A stretch of DNA of 64,000 nucleotides. Source: Empedobacter brevis_A. Lineage in GTDB: Bacteria; Bacteroidota; Bacteroidia; Flavobacteriales; Weeksellaceae. A program made the position numbers and the translations under genes. Within the stretch, counting starts at the first letter, position 1; the number at the start of each line of letters is the position of its first letter. This document shows positions 8,801 through 16,927 of this stretch, piece after piece. The stretch is taken from positions 9,224 through 73,223 of the forward strand of contig NZ_CBCPHV010000011.1 of assembly GCF_965118635.1 (NCBI RefSeq). Reading direction: 5' to 3'. The notes below the pieces were generated by a model. It had not been told where the DNA came from, ran no database searches, and saw only the letters and a list, made by a program, of their open reading frames with translations.

Positions 8801-8857
8801 TCAGGATACACGCCTGCTCTACGTACATGGTCTATCGGTTTTAATTTAATATATTAA
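5834..8857 (+). CDS. SusC/RagA-family TonB-linked outer membrane transporter
   Basis: This 1007-aa outer membrane protein has a signal peptide (cleavage near TPLLAQ, residues 1-28). A CarboxypepD_reg-like domain (about 30-110, KTVTGTVKELQTPLVGVMVKEEGTDNSTFTDANGQYSL) and a TonB plug (about 125-235, with the SusC hallmark DATAIYGSRGANGVVLITTKKG) follow, then a 22-strand-type barrel ending in an aromatic residue (GFNLIY). It forms an energised import complex with the SusD-like lipoprotein two bases downstream. The usual substrates are glycans or peptides. The S9 peptidase that overlaps the next gene favours peptides, which is inference. No separate TonB box is obvious. Its leader is duplicated upstream. 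Confidence 0.95.
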   Translation: MKKFYFKLSSYALGILLGMFCATPLLAQTGKTVTGTVKELQTPLVGVMVKEEGTDNSTFTDANGQYSLILQREDAKLIFEQLDFPIREEEVLNRSIINVSFTKDDEGIQLKDVVINAGYYAVKDKERTGSIARVTAKEIENQPVNNVLSAIQGRMAGVSIVQNSGVAGGGYDIQIRGRNSLRSFALNNTYEANSPLYVIDGVIINNQKEYRSNLSSAILPYQDSNPLNFLNPSDVESIEVLKDADATAIYGSRGANGVVLITTKKGKNTKTTIQFSNSYTIGEIADLPKMMSITEYMEMRKQAFVNDGISNYPINAYDINGIWDPNKSTNWQKYFVGGKSFRTSNELRLSGGNELTQFMLSGGHNEETTIFPGDYRYKKTKMNLNLSHQSANRRLKLNFTGFYTFQNNFLPPTDFMRIYQSLAPNAPDLFDKNGQLNWENNTFANPIAAAEQTYKSNQNQLLSQFSFNYQIIKGLNVHVNSGYTTDIVNEQMIYPKTMYNPTLDIGSERSSLSTSTIQQTNWLIEPQINYQKKWNEHRIEALIGTTFQHTSSDYLMQNGSNFTSDEFIENMGAATTVKITRDASSVYRYTAIYGRFNYQFDNRYYINFTGRHDGSSRFGPNNRFANFGAVGAAWIFSNEKFLQDSNWLSFGKIRSSYGTAGSDNIGNYQFYDTYSNLNTSYNGIQGLTPSRLYNSKYGWEITRKFEAALELGFLRDRLQFTAAYYRNRSGNQLVGIPLPGTTGFTSVQANLNAVIQNTGIEITIAAKPIQKANFQWESSFNFSVPQNKLLSFPDLEASTYASTLEVGKSITLKKMYHYLGVDLATGVYQFEDVNGDGKLDVNDRTIVKELGIKWYGGFVNTFRIKNFQLDILTQLSSQTRENSIASTNTLGLMGNYSTEFLDYWTPTNTDARYQKPTSGANSQLNTAASNYRLSDASVMNSYYIRLKNIQISYNLPKTTFKHLQGTLFFQGQNLWTWTNYKGLDPEFNLSGYTPALRTWSIGFNLIY

Positions 8858-8859
8858 TC

Positions 8860-10227
8860 ATGAAAAAAATAATAATTTTATTACTTATAATTCCTTTTTC
8901 GAGTTGCGAAAAATTTATTGATCTAGATTTACCTCAAGACCAAATTACACAAGAAACGGTTTATAAAGATGGTAAATTAGTTCGCTCTGCTCTTGCTGGT
9001 CTTTATAATTCATTAAAAACAGATGGCTTTCTATCAGGTAGTTCTTCTGGCGGAGGTGTATATTTTGGTTGTTATACAGATGAATTGATTTCCTATCAAA
9101 TGGCTAATAGTGTATTAGATCAATTTTATAAATTAAATATTCGGCCAGAATCTAGTGCTGTAACAGCTTTGTGGCAAAAAACATATAATCAAATTTATCA
9201 AACAAATCGTATAATAGAAGGAATTGAAAGATCGACTTTGATTGAGGTGAATTTAGCAAATCAGTTGAAGGGCGAAGCTCTTTTTATGAGAGGGTTACTA
9301 CACTTATATTTGGTACAAACTTTTGGAGAAATACCGTATGTAACAACAAGTGATTATACCATTTCTCAACATGTATCAAAAGATAAAATTGTTGACATTT
9401 ATAATAAAATTGAGAATGATGTATTATTAGCTAAAAGTTTATTAGCAACAAATACTACCATAGGCGCACGTTTTATACCTTCTAAAGAAGCTGCTCAACT
9501 AATCTTATCTCGTTTATATTTAATTCAAAAAAGGTGGGATGATGTCATAAAAATAACAGATGATCTTGCTCAAAGTACATCTTTCCAATTGCAACAAGAT
9601 ATAACCAAAGCCTATCTAAAGGATAATTCATCTACGATTTGGCAATTATCCCCTACATCTGCTACAGCTACTACATATGAAGCTAACATACATTACTTGC
9701 GTTCTGCACCTCCTTATAATATTTCTTTGCAACCAGAATTTGTGAATTCTTTTACAACTGATGATTTGCGCTTGAATAATTGGATTGGGTCTATTAATGA
9801 CTCTAGCGGTAAAAAATATTATTATGCTTCTAAATACAAACAATATTCTACTGCAAATGGACAAAATGAATATTCAATCATTTTACGTAATGAAGAAGCA
9901 ATCCTTAACCGAGCTGAAGCTTATATTCAAAAAGAAGAATTAGTAAATGGAGTAATGTATTTAAACCAAATTGTAACACGTGCAGGTTTATCTGCTGTAA
10001 TAATGGGAACGAAAGAACAATTATTGGTACGTGTTTTAGAAGAGCGTCAACATGAATTATTTACTGAGTTTGGAGCCCGATTTTTTGATTTAAAAAGATA
10101 CAATCGATTAAATGACATAATGATCAACCTCAAACCTCAATGGAAGTCGACATTTGAATTATTACCACTCCCTGAAAGTGAACTTTTATTAAATACTAAT
10201 TTATATCCACAAAATTATGGTTATTAA
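8860..10227 (+). CDS. SusD/RagB-family surface lipoprotein
   Basis: This 455-aa lipoprotein starts MKKIIILLLIIPFSSCEKFIDLDLPQDQITQETVYKDG, where Cys16 after a hydrophobic stretch is the lipid anchor and the xDLxPQD motif is typical of SusD N-termini. Helical TPR-like segments follow (residues about 75-240, with LFMRGLLHLYLVQTFGEIPYVT), and the family C-terminal signature RQHELFTEFGARFFDLKRYNRL is present. It caps the SusC barrel and binds substrate at the cell surface. It starts two bases after the susC stop and overlaps the peptidase gene by 11 bases, so the three are one operon. Confidence 0.95.
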   Translation: MKKIIILLLIIPFSSCEKFIDLDLPQDQITQETVYKDGKLVRSALAGLYNSLKTDGFLSGSSSGGGVYFGCYTDELISYQMANSVLDQFYKLNIRPESSAVTALWQKTYNQIYQTNRIIEGIERSTLIEVNLANQLKGEALFMRGLLHLYLVQTFGEIPYVTTSDYTISQHVSKDKIVDIYNKIENDVLLAKSLLATNTTIGARFIPSKEAAQLILSRLYLIQKRWDDVIKITDDLAQSTSFQLQQDITKAYLKDNSSTIWQLSPTSATATTYEANIHYLRSAPPYNISLQPEFVNSFTTDDLRLNNWIGSINDSSGKKYYYASKYKQYSTANGQNEYSIILRNEEAILNRAEAYIQKEELVNGVMYLNQIVTRAGLSAVIMGTKEQLLVRVLEERQHELFTEFGARFFDLKRYNRLNDIMINLKPQWKSTFELLPLPESELLLNTNLYPQNYGY

Positions 10228-12748
10228 ATTCAATTTAAAAATACTTCTTATTCTCTTGGTTTTAATAATTCAGCTGTTTAGTCAATTATCCAATGCTCAA
10301 ACTATAGCTGAATTTAACAAAGCTTATGAAAATTATTATATTACATTGTTAGAAACAAAAAGTCCAAACTTGGACTGGGTAATAGTAAGTCATTTAGATG
10401 CTATGGGAAATACTGAAAATGAATTAATTTCAGTAAAAAAAGGAATAAGACCAAGAATTTTACCACAATCGAATTCTATCAGTTTTGCAAGTGATTCTAC
10501 TATTATTTATAAATTACCTAATAAAACTGTCGTGTTTGAGAATTTATATTTATTGAAAAATAAAGAGTTTCATACAATTGAAAGTATTATTCATTTTGCA
10601 TCAAAAAAGACTATTATTTTAAAACCACTGGATAAAACAGAATTGATTGTTGTAGACAAAAATGGTAAAATAAAACATCATTTATTCAATATAGAGTCGA
10701 ATCGAATTGATTATAAAACTGAACGGCTTTATTATATTCAAAATAACAGTTGGTATGTATTAAACCTTAAAGAAAATACAACGCAAACAGTTAATAATAT
10801 TCCTAAAGTAGATTGGATTTATAATAATGACACGAATTGGTTTGGATTGAAAGAAGTTGGAAATTCATTACATATCTTTCGAAAGGAACAAAATTCATTA
10901 AACGTAACAGAATCTATTATAGATCCTCCTGAGCATTGTTTTTTTGATAAAAGTTTAATACAAACTACTGAAGTTAGAGAAAATAGATACATTTTATTCA
11001 AATTAAAATTAGATATTAACATTCAAAATCTAGCTGAGATTTCATATTCTAATCGTCTAAATAGTAAATCATCTTCCTATCCGCAATTGGGGATATATGA
11101 TATCGTTGAAAATAAATGGACATGGAAACCTCAACTTTCAACTCCTTTTCAACTTCAAAAATTTGTTACAGAACAAGGTGAATTCATTGTATATGACATG
11201 GGCTTAAATAAAATTGATACATTGGTAAATAAAAGATTACCAATACAATTCGTAAGAAATTATGGTGATAAAACTCAGTCAATAGCCAATAAATATATAT
11301 CAGCAAACAATTTCTATTATGATGTCAATACAGATCATATACTGTTTTTTGAAGATGGAAAATGGAAGAGTGAGTCATTACAAACACACCAGATTAGAAT
11401 AGCACCTTTTAACCCCGAAGTAATGTTAGGTAATGGACTTTATAATAACTTAGCTGATATACCAAAAGCTAAAATTACACCAACTTCAGAAAAAGGAATT
11501 TTTATAGTGAAATCTGAATATGATTTATACACTTGGGATATAATTCAAAATAAGGTTATTGCATTAACTAATGGAGCTGCTGATCAAATAAATTATGAGC
11601 TGAAAGCACAGCCTCTTTGGATTTTAGGGGAATCATTTTGGAGGAGTAGTTTTCATCGTCCTATAGATTTGAAAAAGCCGCTTTTGGTAAGAGGAATTTC
11701 TATGAAAGATTATACCACTAGTTTGGGAGTCATAAAAGGAAATAAATTGAAAATTATTGCACAATCTGATTTTACAATCAAAGATTTTGAAGACACTAAA
11801 AGAGTGGTGTATACAACTACAGGATTTAATAATCCTTTAAAAATATATGAAATAAGAAAAAAGAAGCCTCATTTAATTTATGAAAGTCAAGGTAAAAAGG
11901 ATGGTAAACGACCAATATTAAAAAAAGAGCTTTTACATTATACAATTAATAGTGAACACTTGAATGCGTTTCTATATTATCCAAAAAACTATGATGCAAA
12001 AAAGACATACCCAATGATTGTACGTGTCTATGAGAAAATAACTTTTCATAATAGAGAAGATAATATTCCACATTTAATGGATTTAATTGGTTTTAATATG
12101 ATGCATTATATCTTGAATGACTATTTTGTCTTATTACCTGATTTGACTTACAAAGAGAACGATTCTCAAGAAACTACAATTAAAAGTATTGAAAAAATAA
12201 TAAATCAAGTTTCCCAAATACCTCAAATTGAGTCTAACCACATTGCTGTAGTAGGACAATCTTTTGGTGGTTACGAAGCAGCTTTGTTTATGGGAAAAAC
12301 CAATCTATTTGAAACAGCACTAATAGGTGTTCCTATAGTTGATATTCCTAGAAAATACTTAAGCGAATTTAAGATATACAACTATAACCAAGCAGATTAT
12401 GCTAGAGAAGAACGTCAACAAACACGGATGAACAGTAGTTTATTTGACAATTGGCAAGGTTATTTGGAAGCGTCTCCTATTTACCATGTAAAAAAAGTAC
12501 AAAAACCAATTCTGCTTTGGGGTGGCACTGATGATGCAAATGTTTTATCGGATCAAGTTCGATCTTTTTTCTACGGTCTTACTCGCCTTAATAAAAAAGC
12601 TATTTATTTAAATTATTTAAATGAAGGACATAATATAATTGAAAAAACTAAACGTCAAGATTTAAATTACAAAGCATGGCAATGGATGGAACATTTTTTA
12701 AAAGGAAGACCCGCTGCTGATTGGATTAAGCCATTGTTGGAAAATTAA
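10217..12748 (+). CDS. S9 family prolyl-oligopeptidase-like peptidase
   Basis: This 843-aa protein has an N-terminal hydrophobic signal (LLILLVLIIQLFSQLSNAQ), a long central beta-propeller-like region, and a C-terminal alpha/beta hydrolase domain. The nucleophile motif GQSFGG places Ser682; Asp772/773 in WGGTDDANVL and His805 in NEGHNII complete the likely triad. Members cleave short peptides or hydrolyse esters in the periplasm. The start overlaps the susD stop by 11 bases. Its place in the operon suggests it processes the substrate or product of the SusCD pair. The exact specificity cannot be read from the sequence. Confidence 0.85.
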   Translation: MVIKFNLKILLILLVLIIQLFSQLSNAQTIAEFNKAYENYYITLLETKSPNLDWVIVSHLDAMGNTENELISVKKGIRPRILPQSNSISFASDSTIIYKLPNKTVVFENLYLLKNKEFHTIESIIHFASKKTIILKPLDKTELIVVDKNGKIKHHLFNIESNRIDYKTERLYYIQNNSWYVLNLKENTTQTVNNIPKVDWIYNNDTNWFGLKEVGNSLHIFRKEQNSLNVTESIIDPPEHCFFDKSLIQTTEVRENRYILFKLKLDINIQNLAEISYSNRLNSKSSSYPQLGIYDIVENKWTWKPQLSTPFQLQKFVTEQGEFIVYDMGLNKIDTLVNKRLPIQFVRNYGDKTQSIANKYISANNFYYDVNTDHILFFEDGKWKSESLQTHQIRIAPFNPEVMLGNGLYNNLADIPKAKITPTSEKGIFIVKSEYDLYTWDIIQNKVIALTNGAADQINYELKAQPLWILGESFWRSSFHRPIDLKKPLLVRGISMKDYTTSLGVIKGNKLKIIAQSDFTIKDFEDTKRVVYTTTGFNNPLKIYEIRKKKPHLIYESQGKKDGKRPILKKELLHYTINSEHLNAFLYYPKNYDAKKTYPMIVRVYEKITFHNREDNIPHLMDLIGFNMMHYILNDYFVLLPDLTYKENDSQETTIKSIEKIINQVSQIPQIESNHIAVVGQSFGGYEAALFMGKTNLFETALIGVPIVDIPRKYLSEFKIYNYNQADYAREERQQTRMNSSLFDNWQGYLEASPIYHVKKVQKPILLWGGTDDANVLSDQVRSFFYGLTRLNKKAIYLNYLNEGHNIIEKTKRQDLNYKAWQWMEHFLKGRPAADWIKPLLEN

Positions 12749-12787
12749 GATGTAAAAAAATTTAAGTTTAAAAACTTTAATAATAAA

Positions 12788-12813
12788 GATAGCTCCCAAA
12801 GGGAGCTATTTTT
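12788..12813. terminator. Bidirectional terminator between the peptidase and the DUF6520-like gene
   Basis: ATAGCTCCC and GGGAGCTAT pair around AAA (12788-12808), with a T run on the plus side and A/T-rich sequence on the other. It lies between two convergent genes. Confidence 0.75.
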
Positions 12814-13098
12814 CTATGGTTTGAATAAAATTGTACTACACGTATTAAATTCACCAGGATTATTTAAGTCAAAAACTTGTTGTCCTGTTGGTAAATCATT
12901 CAAGGTACATATTTCATTCCCTTCTGTACTACACATTCTAACTTCTTCACAACTTTTTAATTCCGTATTGTAAATATAACCAGGAACAATTGCTAATTTT
13001 GATTCGTTTTGCTTTGCTTGGTTTGTAGCAAAAGCTGCACCAGTCCCCATCATGATGATGACAGCCGGTAAAATGATTTGTTTAAAATTTGTTTTCAT
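12814..13098 (-). CDS. Small secreted four-cysteine protein, DUF6520-like
   Basis: This 94-aa protein starts MKTNFKQIILPAVIIMMGTGAAFA, a signal peptide with likely cleavage near residue 25. The mature part has four cysteines (C50, C56, C64, C87), well placed for two disulfides, and no other recognisable domain. N-terminus and size fit the Bacteroidota DUF6520 family, which I assign from memory. Such small Cys proteins, like the NVEALA group, are commonly encoded beside MauE/DoxX membrane proteins and 6-bladed propeller proteins. It is the last gene of a minus-strand set. The function is unknown; a secreted peptide substrate or signal is one possibility. Confidence 0.65.
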   Translation of the reverse strand: MKTNFKQIILPAVIIMMGTGAAFATNQAKQNESKLAIVPGYIYNTELKSCEEVRMCSTEGNEICTLNDLPTGQQVFDLNNPGEFNTCSTILFKP

Positions 13099-13149
13099 AT
13101 TTTTGATTTTTTGTGGTGCCTACGTTATCAGGTTTCGGCAATCCTGCCT

Positions 13150-14622
13150 CTATTCGTCAATAAAGGGTGTATGCATACGTTTGTATTTTATAAGCTTATT
13201 GTCTTGTAGAACGTAAAAGTACTTGGAAGTCACCCACATTTCTCTTATATTTTCTTTACCTTCTTCTGGAATAGTAAAACTATAGATATATTGATTTGTG
13301 AGATAGTGATATACATCAATTATACGCTTGTTTTTTCTACTATCATGAGGATCTAACTTAGCTTGACTATTGGAGTCATTGTACAAATAACCATTATAGG
13401 CTACTTGCATAATATTCATTTTTAAGGGTGGTTTATCCATTTTTGTTGTACCATCTTTTAACTTTATGAGAGATAGTTTAGCTTTTGATATCGTATCAAT
13501 TGTTTTTCCTCTACCATAATCTTGTAAATCAAAATCGATTATTCGATATTCATTTCTATAGAAATAAGTATAAATTATTTTTTTTGTTATTGGGTCAACA
13601 GCAAAAGAACCATCTGTATCAAAAACTCCATCAATTTGTTTTTCAAGTATCTTTGTATTAGAAGTTAATTTAATAGGATTAGTAAATAATAAACCTAAAA
13701 TATTTTCTCTTGTCATTATACTTTGCCCTCTAAAAACAAAACGATGAGGTTCAACCATTTCTATCTTAGAAAAAAGTGATTTCTGATTATATGTTTTTAT
13801 TGCTTTTTTATCTGAAAGTAAGCCTTCAAAAATAACAGGAACATGACCGTCAGTAAGACTAAATGAAGGATAATCAACATGTAAAATAATCTCCTGAAAA
13901 GGAAGTTTCATATCATCAATTTTTAAAGTATCTATTAAAACATTTACGAAATTAGGATAGATAGTACCCAATATGAGAGGAGCATTCTTTTCTCCCAAAA
14001 ATATAGTATCTCCTTTAGATCCTGCAAAATAAAATCCATTTGAAGGTAATAATATTTTGTCCTGAAAATTTACTGCATATGGAATGTACCGTCGAATAAA
14101 AGGATTTTCTATTTTCATTTTCTTTTCGGACATGAGAAATAATCCAACTACACTAATAATGGATGAAAAAGAAACACCTAAAATTAATTTAATAATTGTT
14201 ATTTTTTTATAATTCGATGGAAATATAAATATTCCAATTATAGAAAATATTACAAAAACAAGATTAAATAGAATATGATTTTCCCATGATAATTTCTCTA
14301 AAATACCACCACAAGAACAAGGAACAAAATCACTGTAATTTAATATCAGATAAATATAGACTGTGAATGCTAACATTAATCCGAACGAAGCATAAAGCCC
14401 AATTAATCCCCACCTTTTAAAACAAAGCAGTAATGCAATCACTATTTCTGCAAAAATAACTGCATAAGAAATAAATCCGGCATACGCACTCAATAAGGGT
14501 GATTGTGCCAATTGAATTTGAAAATTCTCAAAATCCATTAGTTTACTCACAGCTGCATAAATAAACAACACAATAAATAGGTAGCAGATGAGTGTTCTTA
14601 AAAACGGTGCAATTTTTCTCAT
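13150..14622 (-). CDS. MauE/DoxX-like redox membrane protein with C-terminal propeller-like domain
   Basis: This 490-aa protein has four or five membrane segments in residues 1-165 (IAPFLRTLICYLFIVLFIYAAVSKLMDFENF, then helices near 45-66, 70-93, 112-135 and 144-163), matching MauE methylamine-utilisation-type proteins. A PCSCGG motif near residues 100-105 is a candidate redox-active cysteine pair. The large C-terminal part is predicted periplasmic and contains FAVDPITKKIIYTYFYRNEYRI and RIIDVYHYLTNQYIYSFTIP, typical of TolB-like 6-bladed propeller proteins of Bacteroidota. MauE proteins support disulfide chemistry, so the four-Cys protein 51 bases downstream is a plausible partner. This link is inference. 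Confidence 0.7.
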   Translation of the reverse strand: MRKIAPFLRTLICYLFIVLFIYAAVSKLMDFENFQIQLAQSPLLSAYAGFISYAVIFAEIVIALLLCFKRWGLIGLYASFGLMLAFTVYIYLILNYSDFVPCSCGGILEKLSWENHILFNLVFVIFSIIGIFIFPSNYKKITIIKLILGVSFSSIISVVGLFLMSEKKMKIENPFIRRYIPYAVNFQDKILLPSNGFYFAGSKGDTIFLGEKNAPLILGTIYPNFVNVLIDTLKIDDMKLPFQEIILHVDYPSFSLTDGHVPVIFEGLLSDKKAIKTYNQKSLFSKIEMVEPHRFVFRGQSIMTRENILGLLFTNPIKLTSNTKILEKQIDGVFDTDGSFAVDPITKKIIYTYFYRNEYRIIDFDLQDYGRGKTIDTISKAKLSLIKLKDGTTKMDKPPLKMNIMQVAYNGYLYNDSNSQAKLDPHDSRKNKRIIDVYHYLTNQYIYSFTIPEEGKENIREMWVTSKYFYVLQDNKLIKYKRMHTPFIDE

Positions 14623-14657
14623 CTTTTAGTAGTTTTAATTCATAAAAAAATAACTTT

Positions 14658-14727
14658 CTAACATCTAACATCTAACATCTAACATCTAACATCTAACATC
14701 TAACATCTAACATCTAACATCTAACAT
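14658..14727. repeat. Ten perfect tandem copies of a heptamer (CTAACAT)
   Basis: The tract is exactly 70 bp and perfect. It ends on the last base of the lipoprotein stop codon (14727-14729) and lies 35 bases before the MauE start at 14622. A heptamer tract can change copy number by slippage and would alter spacing, not the reading frame, between two genes of one transcript. Confidence 0.9.
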
Positions 14728-14942
14728 TAGTTTTCGTCGTCTTCATTATCCTGTCGTTTCACATAAGGATCCTTATCTTGAGGTGGATCATTTTTAGAAG
14801 AAATAATATGAACACTATCTGTTGAGGTTCTTATAAAAGAAGAGCGAGCATTTACAGAAGAATCAATTTCAGAAATGTTTTCATCTTCTACACATCCAAT
14901 GTATGCAAAACATACAAGTCCAATTAAATAAATAAATTTCAT
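14727..14942 (-). CDS. Small lipoprotein, 71 aa
   Basis: The start MKFIYLIGLVCFAYIGCVEDENISEID carries a lipoprotein signal with lipobox AYIGC (Cys17). The mature 55 residues are acidic and hydrophilic, ending QDKDPYVKRQDNEDDEN, without a recognisable domain. It is the first gene of a minus-strand set with the MauE-propeller and the four-Cys protein, separated from them by the heptamer tract. A small accessory lipoprotein of the same system is likely, but the function is unknown. Confidence 0.6.
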   Translation of the reverse strand: MKFIYLIGLVCFAYIGCVEDENISEIDSSVNARSSFIRTSTDSVHIISSKNDPPQDKDPYVKRQDNEDDEN

Positions 14943-15200
14943 AATAGTGTTTTTTAAAAGTTTGAAATAAAATTACTTGTACTTTCTAAAATAGGAGGTA
15001 TGTTAATACGTCAAAAACATAAAACGTATGTCGAATTTATAAATTCATACATTGTTAATGTCAAATGAATCAAGTTCTAAACAATAAATTTTAAGAAATT
15101 GTCGAAAACGGACTTATGAATGAAAAACAAATCTAAAAACCCGACGATTTATAACCGAGATGAAAACGACTTTGAATATTAAAAAAGAATGAAGAAAACT

Positions 15201-15350
15201 GGCATTAAAACTCCCACGTTAAGAAAATGTTTGAATGGAGCGTTAAAAAGGTTTTAGCCCGTAGGGTTTGTAAAATGTTTAGTGAAGTGAAAATATTTTT
15301 AGTAAGAGAGGTTTACAGCCAAGTCTTTTTTCGTTAGTTTTTTTGACTGT
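15201..15350 (+). repeat. Dispersed repeat family R1, copy 3
   Basis: Same block order as copies 1 and 2, starting GGCATTAAAACTCCCACGTT and containing TTTTAGCCCGTAGGGTTTG and GAGAGGTTTACAGCCAAG, ending CGTTAGTTTTTTTGAC as in copy 1. Confidence 0.75.
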
Positions 15351-15669
15351 TCCCCGAAGGGCATATGAATACCGACAATAAAAATAGATAAGTAATGAAT
15401 AAAAAAAGTGACAAAAGATTCTTCAACAAGCTCAGAATGAAAAAATCCGTTGTTAAAAACGAATTAAATATTATAAAATAAAAACGTAGAACTAAATACG
15501 TATCACGTAAAACTTAATAAAACCTATATTCCTATTGTGGTTTTAAAATGAGGATAAGATTGGTAATGGTTGATTGAACGTAGTCGTGTTGATTGAGCGT
15601 AGTCGAAATCATAAGTAGGTAATGAGATTCTTCGATAGGCTCAGAATGACAAAATCCATTGTTAAAAAC

Positions 15670-15858
15670 GAATTTGATTATTGAAAAAGTAATTAAAAAT
15701 CCGACGATTTAGAATCGAAATGAAATTCAACTCGAAATTATTGGAATAAAAAAAGTTGGAGTGTTTGAGTGAAACGAGTTGCCAACTTTATGGAAATAAT
15801 TTAGCAAGTTGAATCATTGAGAGTCTACTGTCGGCATCTTTTTTTGTTTCGTTTTTTG
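15670..15858. repeat. Long direct repeat flanking the SusCD locus, right copy
   Basis: About 189 bp, nearly identical to 5502-5691 and in the same orientation, 10.2 kb away. The interval between them contains exactly the SusCD/S9 operon and the convergent minus-strand set. Confidence 0.8.
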
Positions 15859-16160
15859 CGCTCTTCCCCGAAGGGCATATGAATTCAATATTCATAAAAT
15901 AATAAAGACTATGAATAAAAAAATGAAAGTAAGAAACAAATATTACCTAAGCTCCACAGGAGCTTCTCCTTTTAATTTCAAATTTTTAATTTCAAATGTT
16001 TTTTAAGATGAGTTTCCCCGAAGGGCATATTAATTCAATATTCATAAAATAATAAAGACTATGAATAAAAAATGAAAGTAAGAAATTCTTCGAAAGGCTC
16101 AAAATAATAAAATCAGCTTATAAAAACAAATTTGAATACTGAAAAAGAATAAAGAAAACT

Positions 16161-16208
16161 GGCATTAAAACTCTCACGTTAAGAAAATATTTGAATGGAG
16201 CGTTAAGA
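16161..16208 (+). repeat. Dispersed repeat family R1, truncated copy 4
   Basis: Only the first ~48 bp (GGCATTAAAACTCTCACGTT to GGAGCGTTAAGA) are present; the sequence then changes to a GCGGAGTGCGAGGTGCGTGA block also seen near copies 1 and 2. Confidence 0.65.
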
Positions 16209-16297
16209 TGCGGAGTGCGAGGTGCGTGATGTGAGAATTGAGATGTGAAAATTTAAATGACAACGAATTTGATTATTGAAAAAGAATGAAGAAAACT

Positions 16298-16459
16298 GGC
16301 ATTAAAACTCTCACGTTAAGAAAATGTTTGAATGTAACGTTAAAAAGATTTTAGCCCGTAGGGTTTGTAAAATGTTTAGTGAAATGAAAATATTTTTAGT
16401 AAGAGAGGTTTACAGCCAAGAGTTTTTTGATTACTTTTTTGCTCTCAAAAAAGTGATAG
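16298..16459 (+). repeat. Dispersed repeat family R1, copy 5
   Basis: Full-length copy with GGCATTAAAACTCTCACGTT, TTTTAGCCCGTAGGGTTTG and GAGAGGTTTACAGCCAAG, ending TTTTTTGATTACTTTTTTGCT as in copy 2. It explains the short ORF at 16324-16515. Confidence 0.75.
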
Positions 16460-16927
16460 GAAGAACCCCACTTTTATTCCTCTACATCCTCATTAATTGG
16501 AGTTCAATCCTCTAATTCAAAATAATATAGGTCATGAACAAAAAATGAAAGCAAGTAACAACTTCTAATTAAAAATTTTAATTTTGCTTCCCGCTTACCG
16601 CTTACTCCCTACATAATGGCAGGATAAAGGCAGGATAATGGCTGTAGAGTGTATGCAATAGATACGATGCAAAAAGAGAAATCTTATACAGATTTCTCTT
16701 TTTGTTTTCATTTAAGTTTCTTAGAAGCAATCGATTAAACATATTTTTTTTAAGAAATAGATTACTTTCGATTAAAACTAGCATAAAAAACAAGAAAACG
16801 TTACCAATAAGACTGTCTATTTTATAAAAAGGAAGCTAAATTTATAAATTTCATACATTTAAGTAATTAATAAATGGCTTTTAATTTAAAAGAAAGTAAA
16901 TTAGGGCAAATCATTAAAGTTTTATGA

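Larger units (their letters stand above)
14943..16927. other. Gene-free, repeat-rich region downstream of the SusCD locus
   Basis: About 2 kb without a convincing gene. It holds three copies (one short) of repeat R1 and the right copy of the long direct repeat (15670-15858). Two TTGATTGARCGTAGTCG units (15570-15611), several CTTCCCCGAAGGGCATAT blocks and CATAAAATAATAAAGACTAT blocks are also present. Short ORFs at 16324-16515 and 16602-16793 are repeat sequence or lack support. The promoter of the TPR-AraC gene must lie at the right end. Confidence 0.6.

Noticed and set aside
5502..15858. Composite transposon
   Set aside because: The flanking direct repeats contain no transposase gene or terminal inverted repeats.
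16324..16515. 63-aa plus-strand ORF
   Set aside because: It is repeat R1 copy 5 read as protein; the other copies are not open in this frame.
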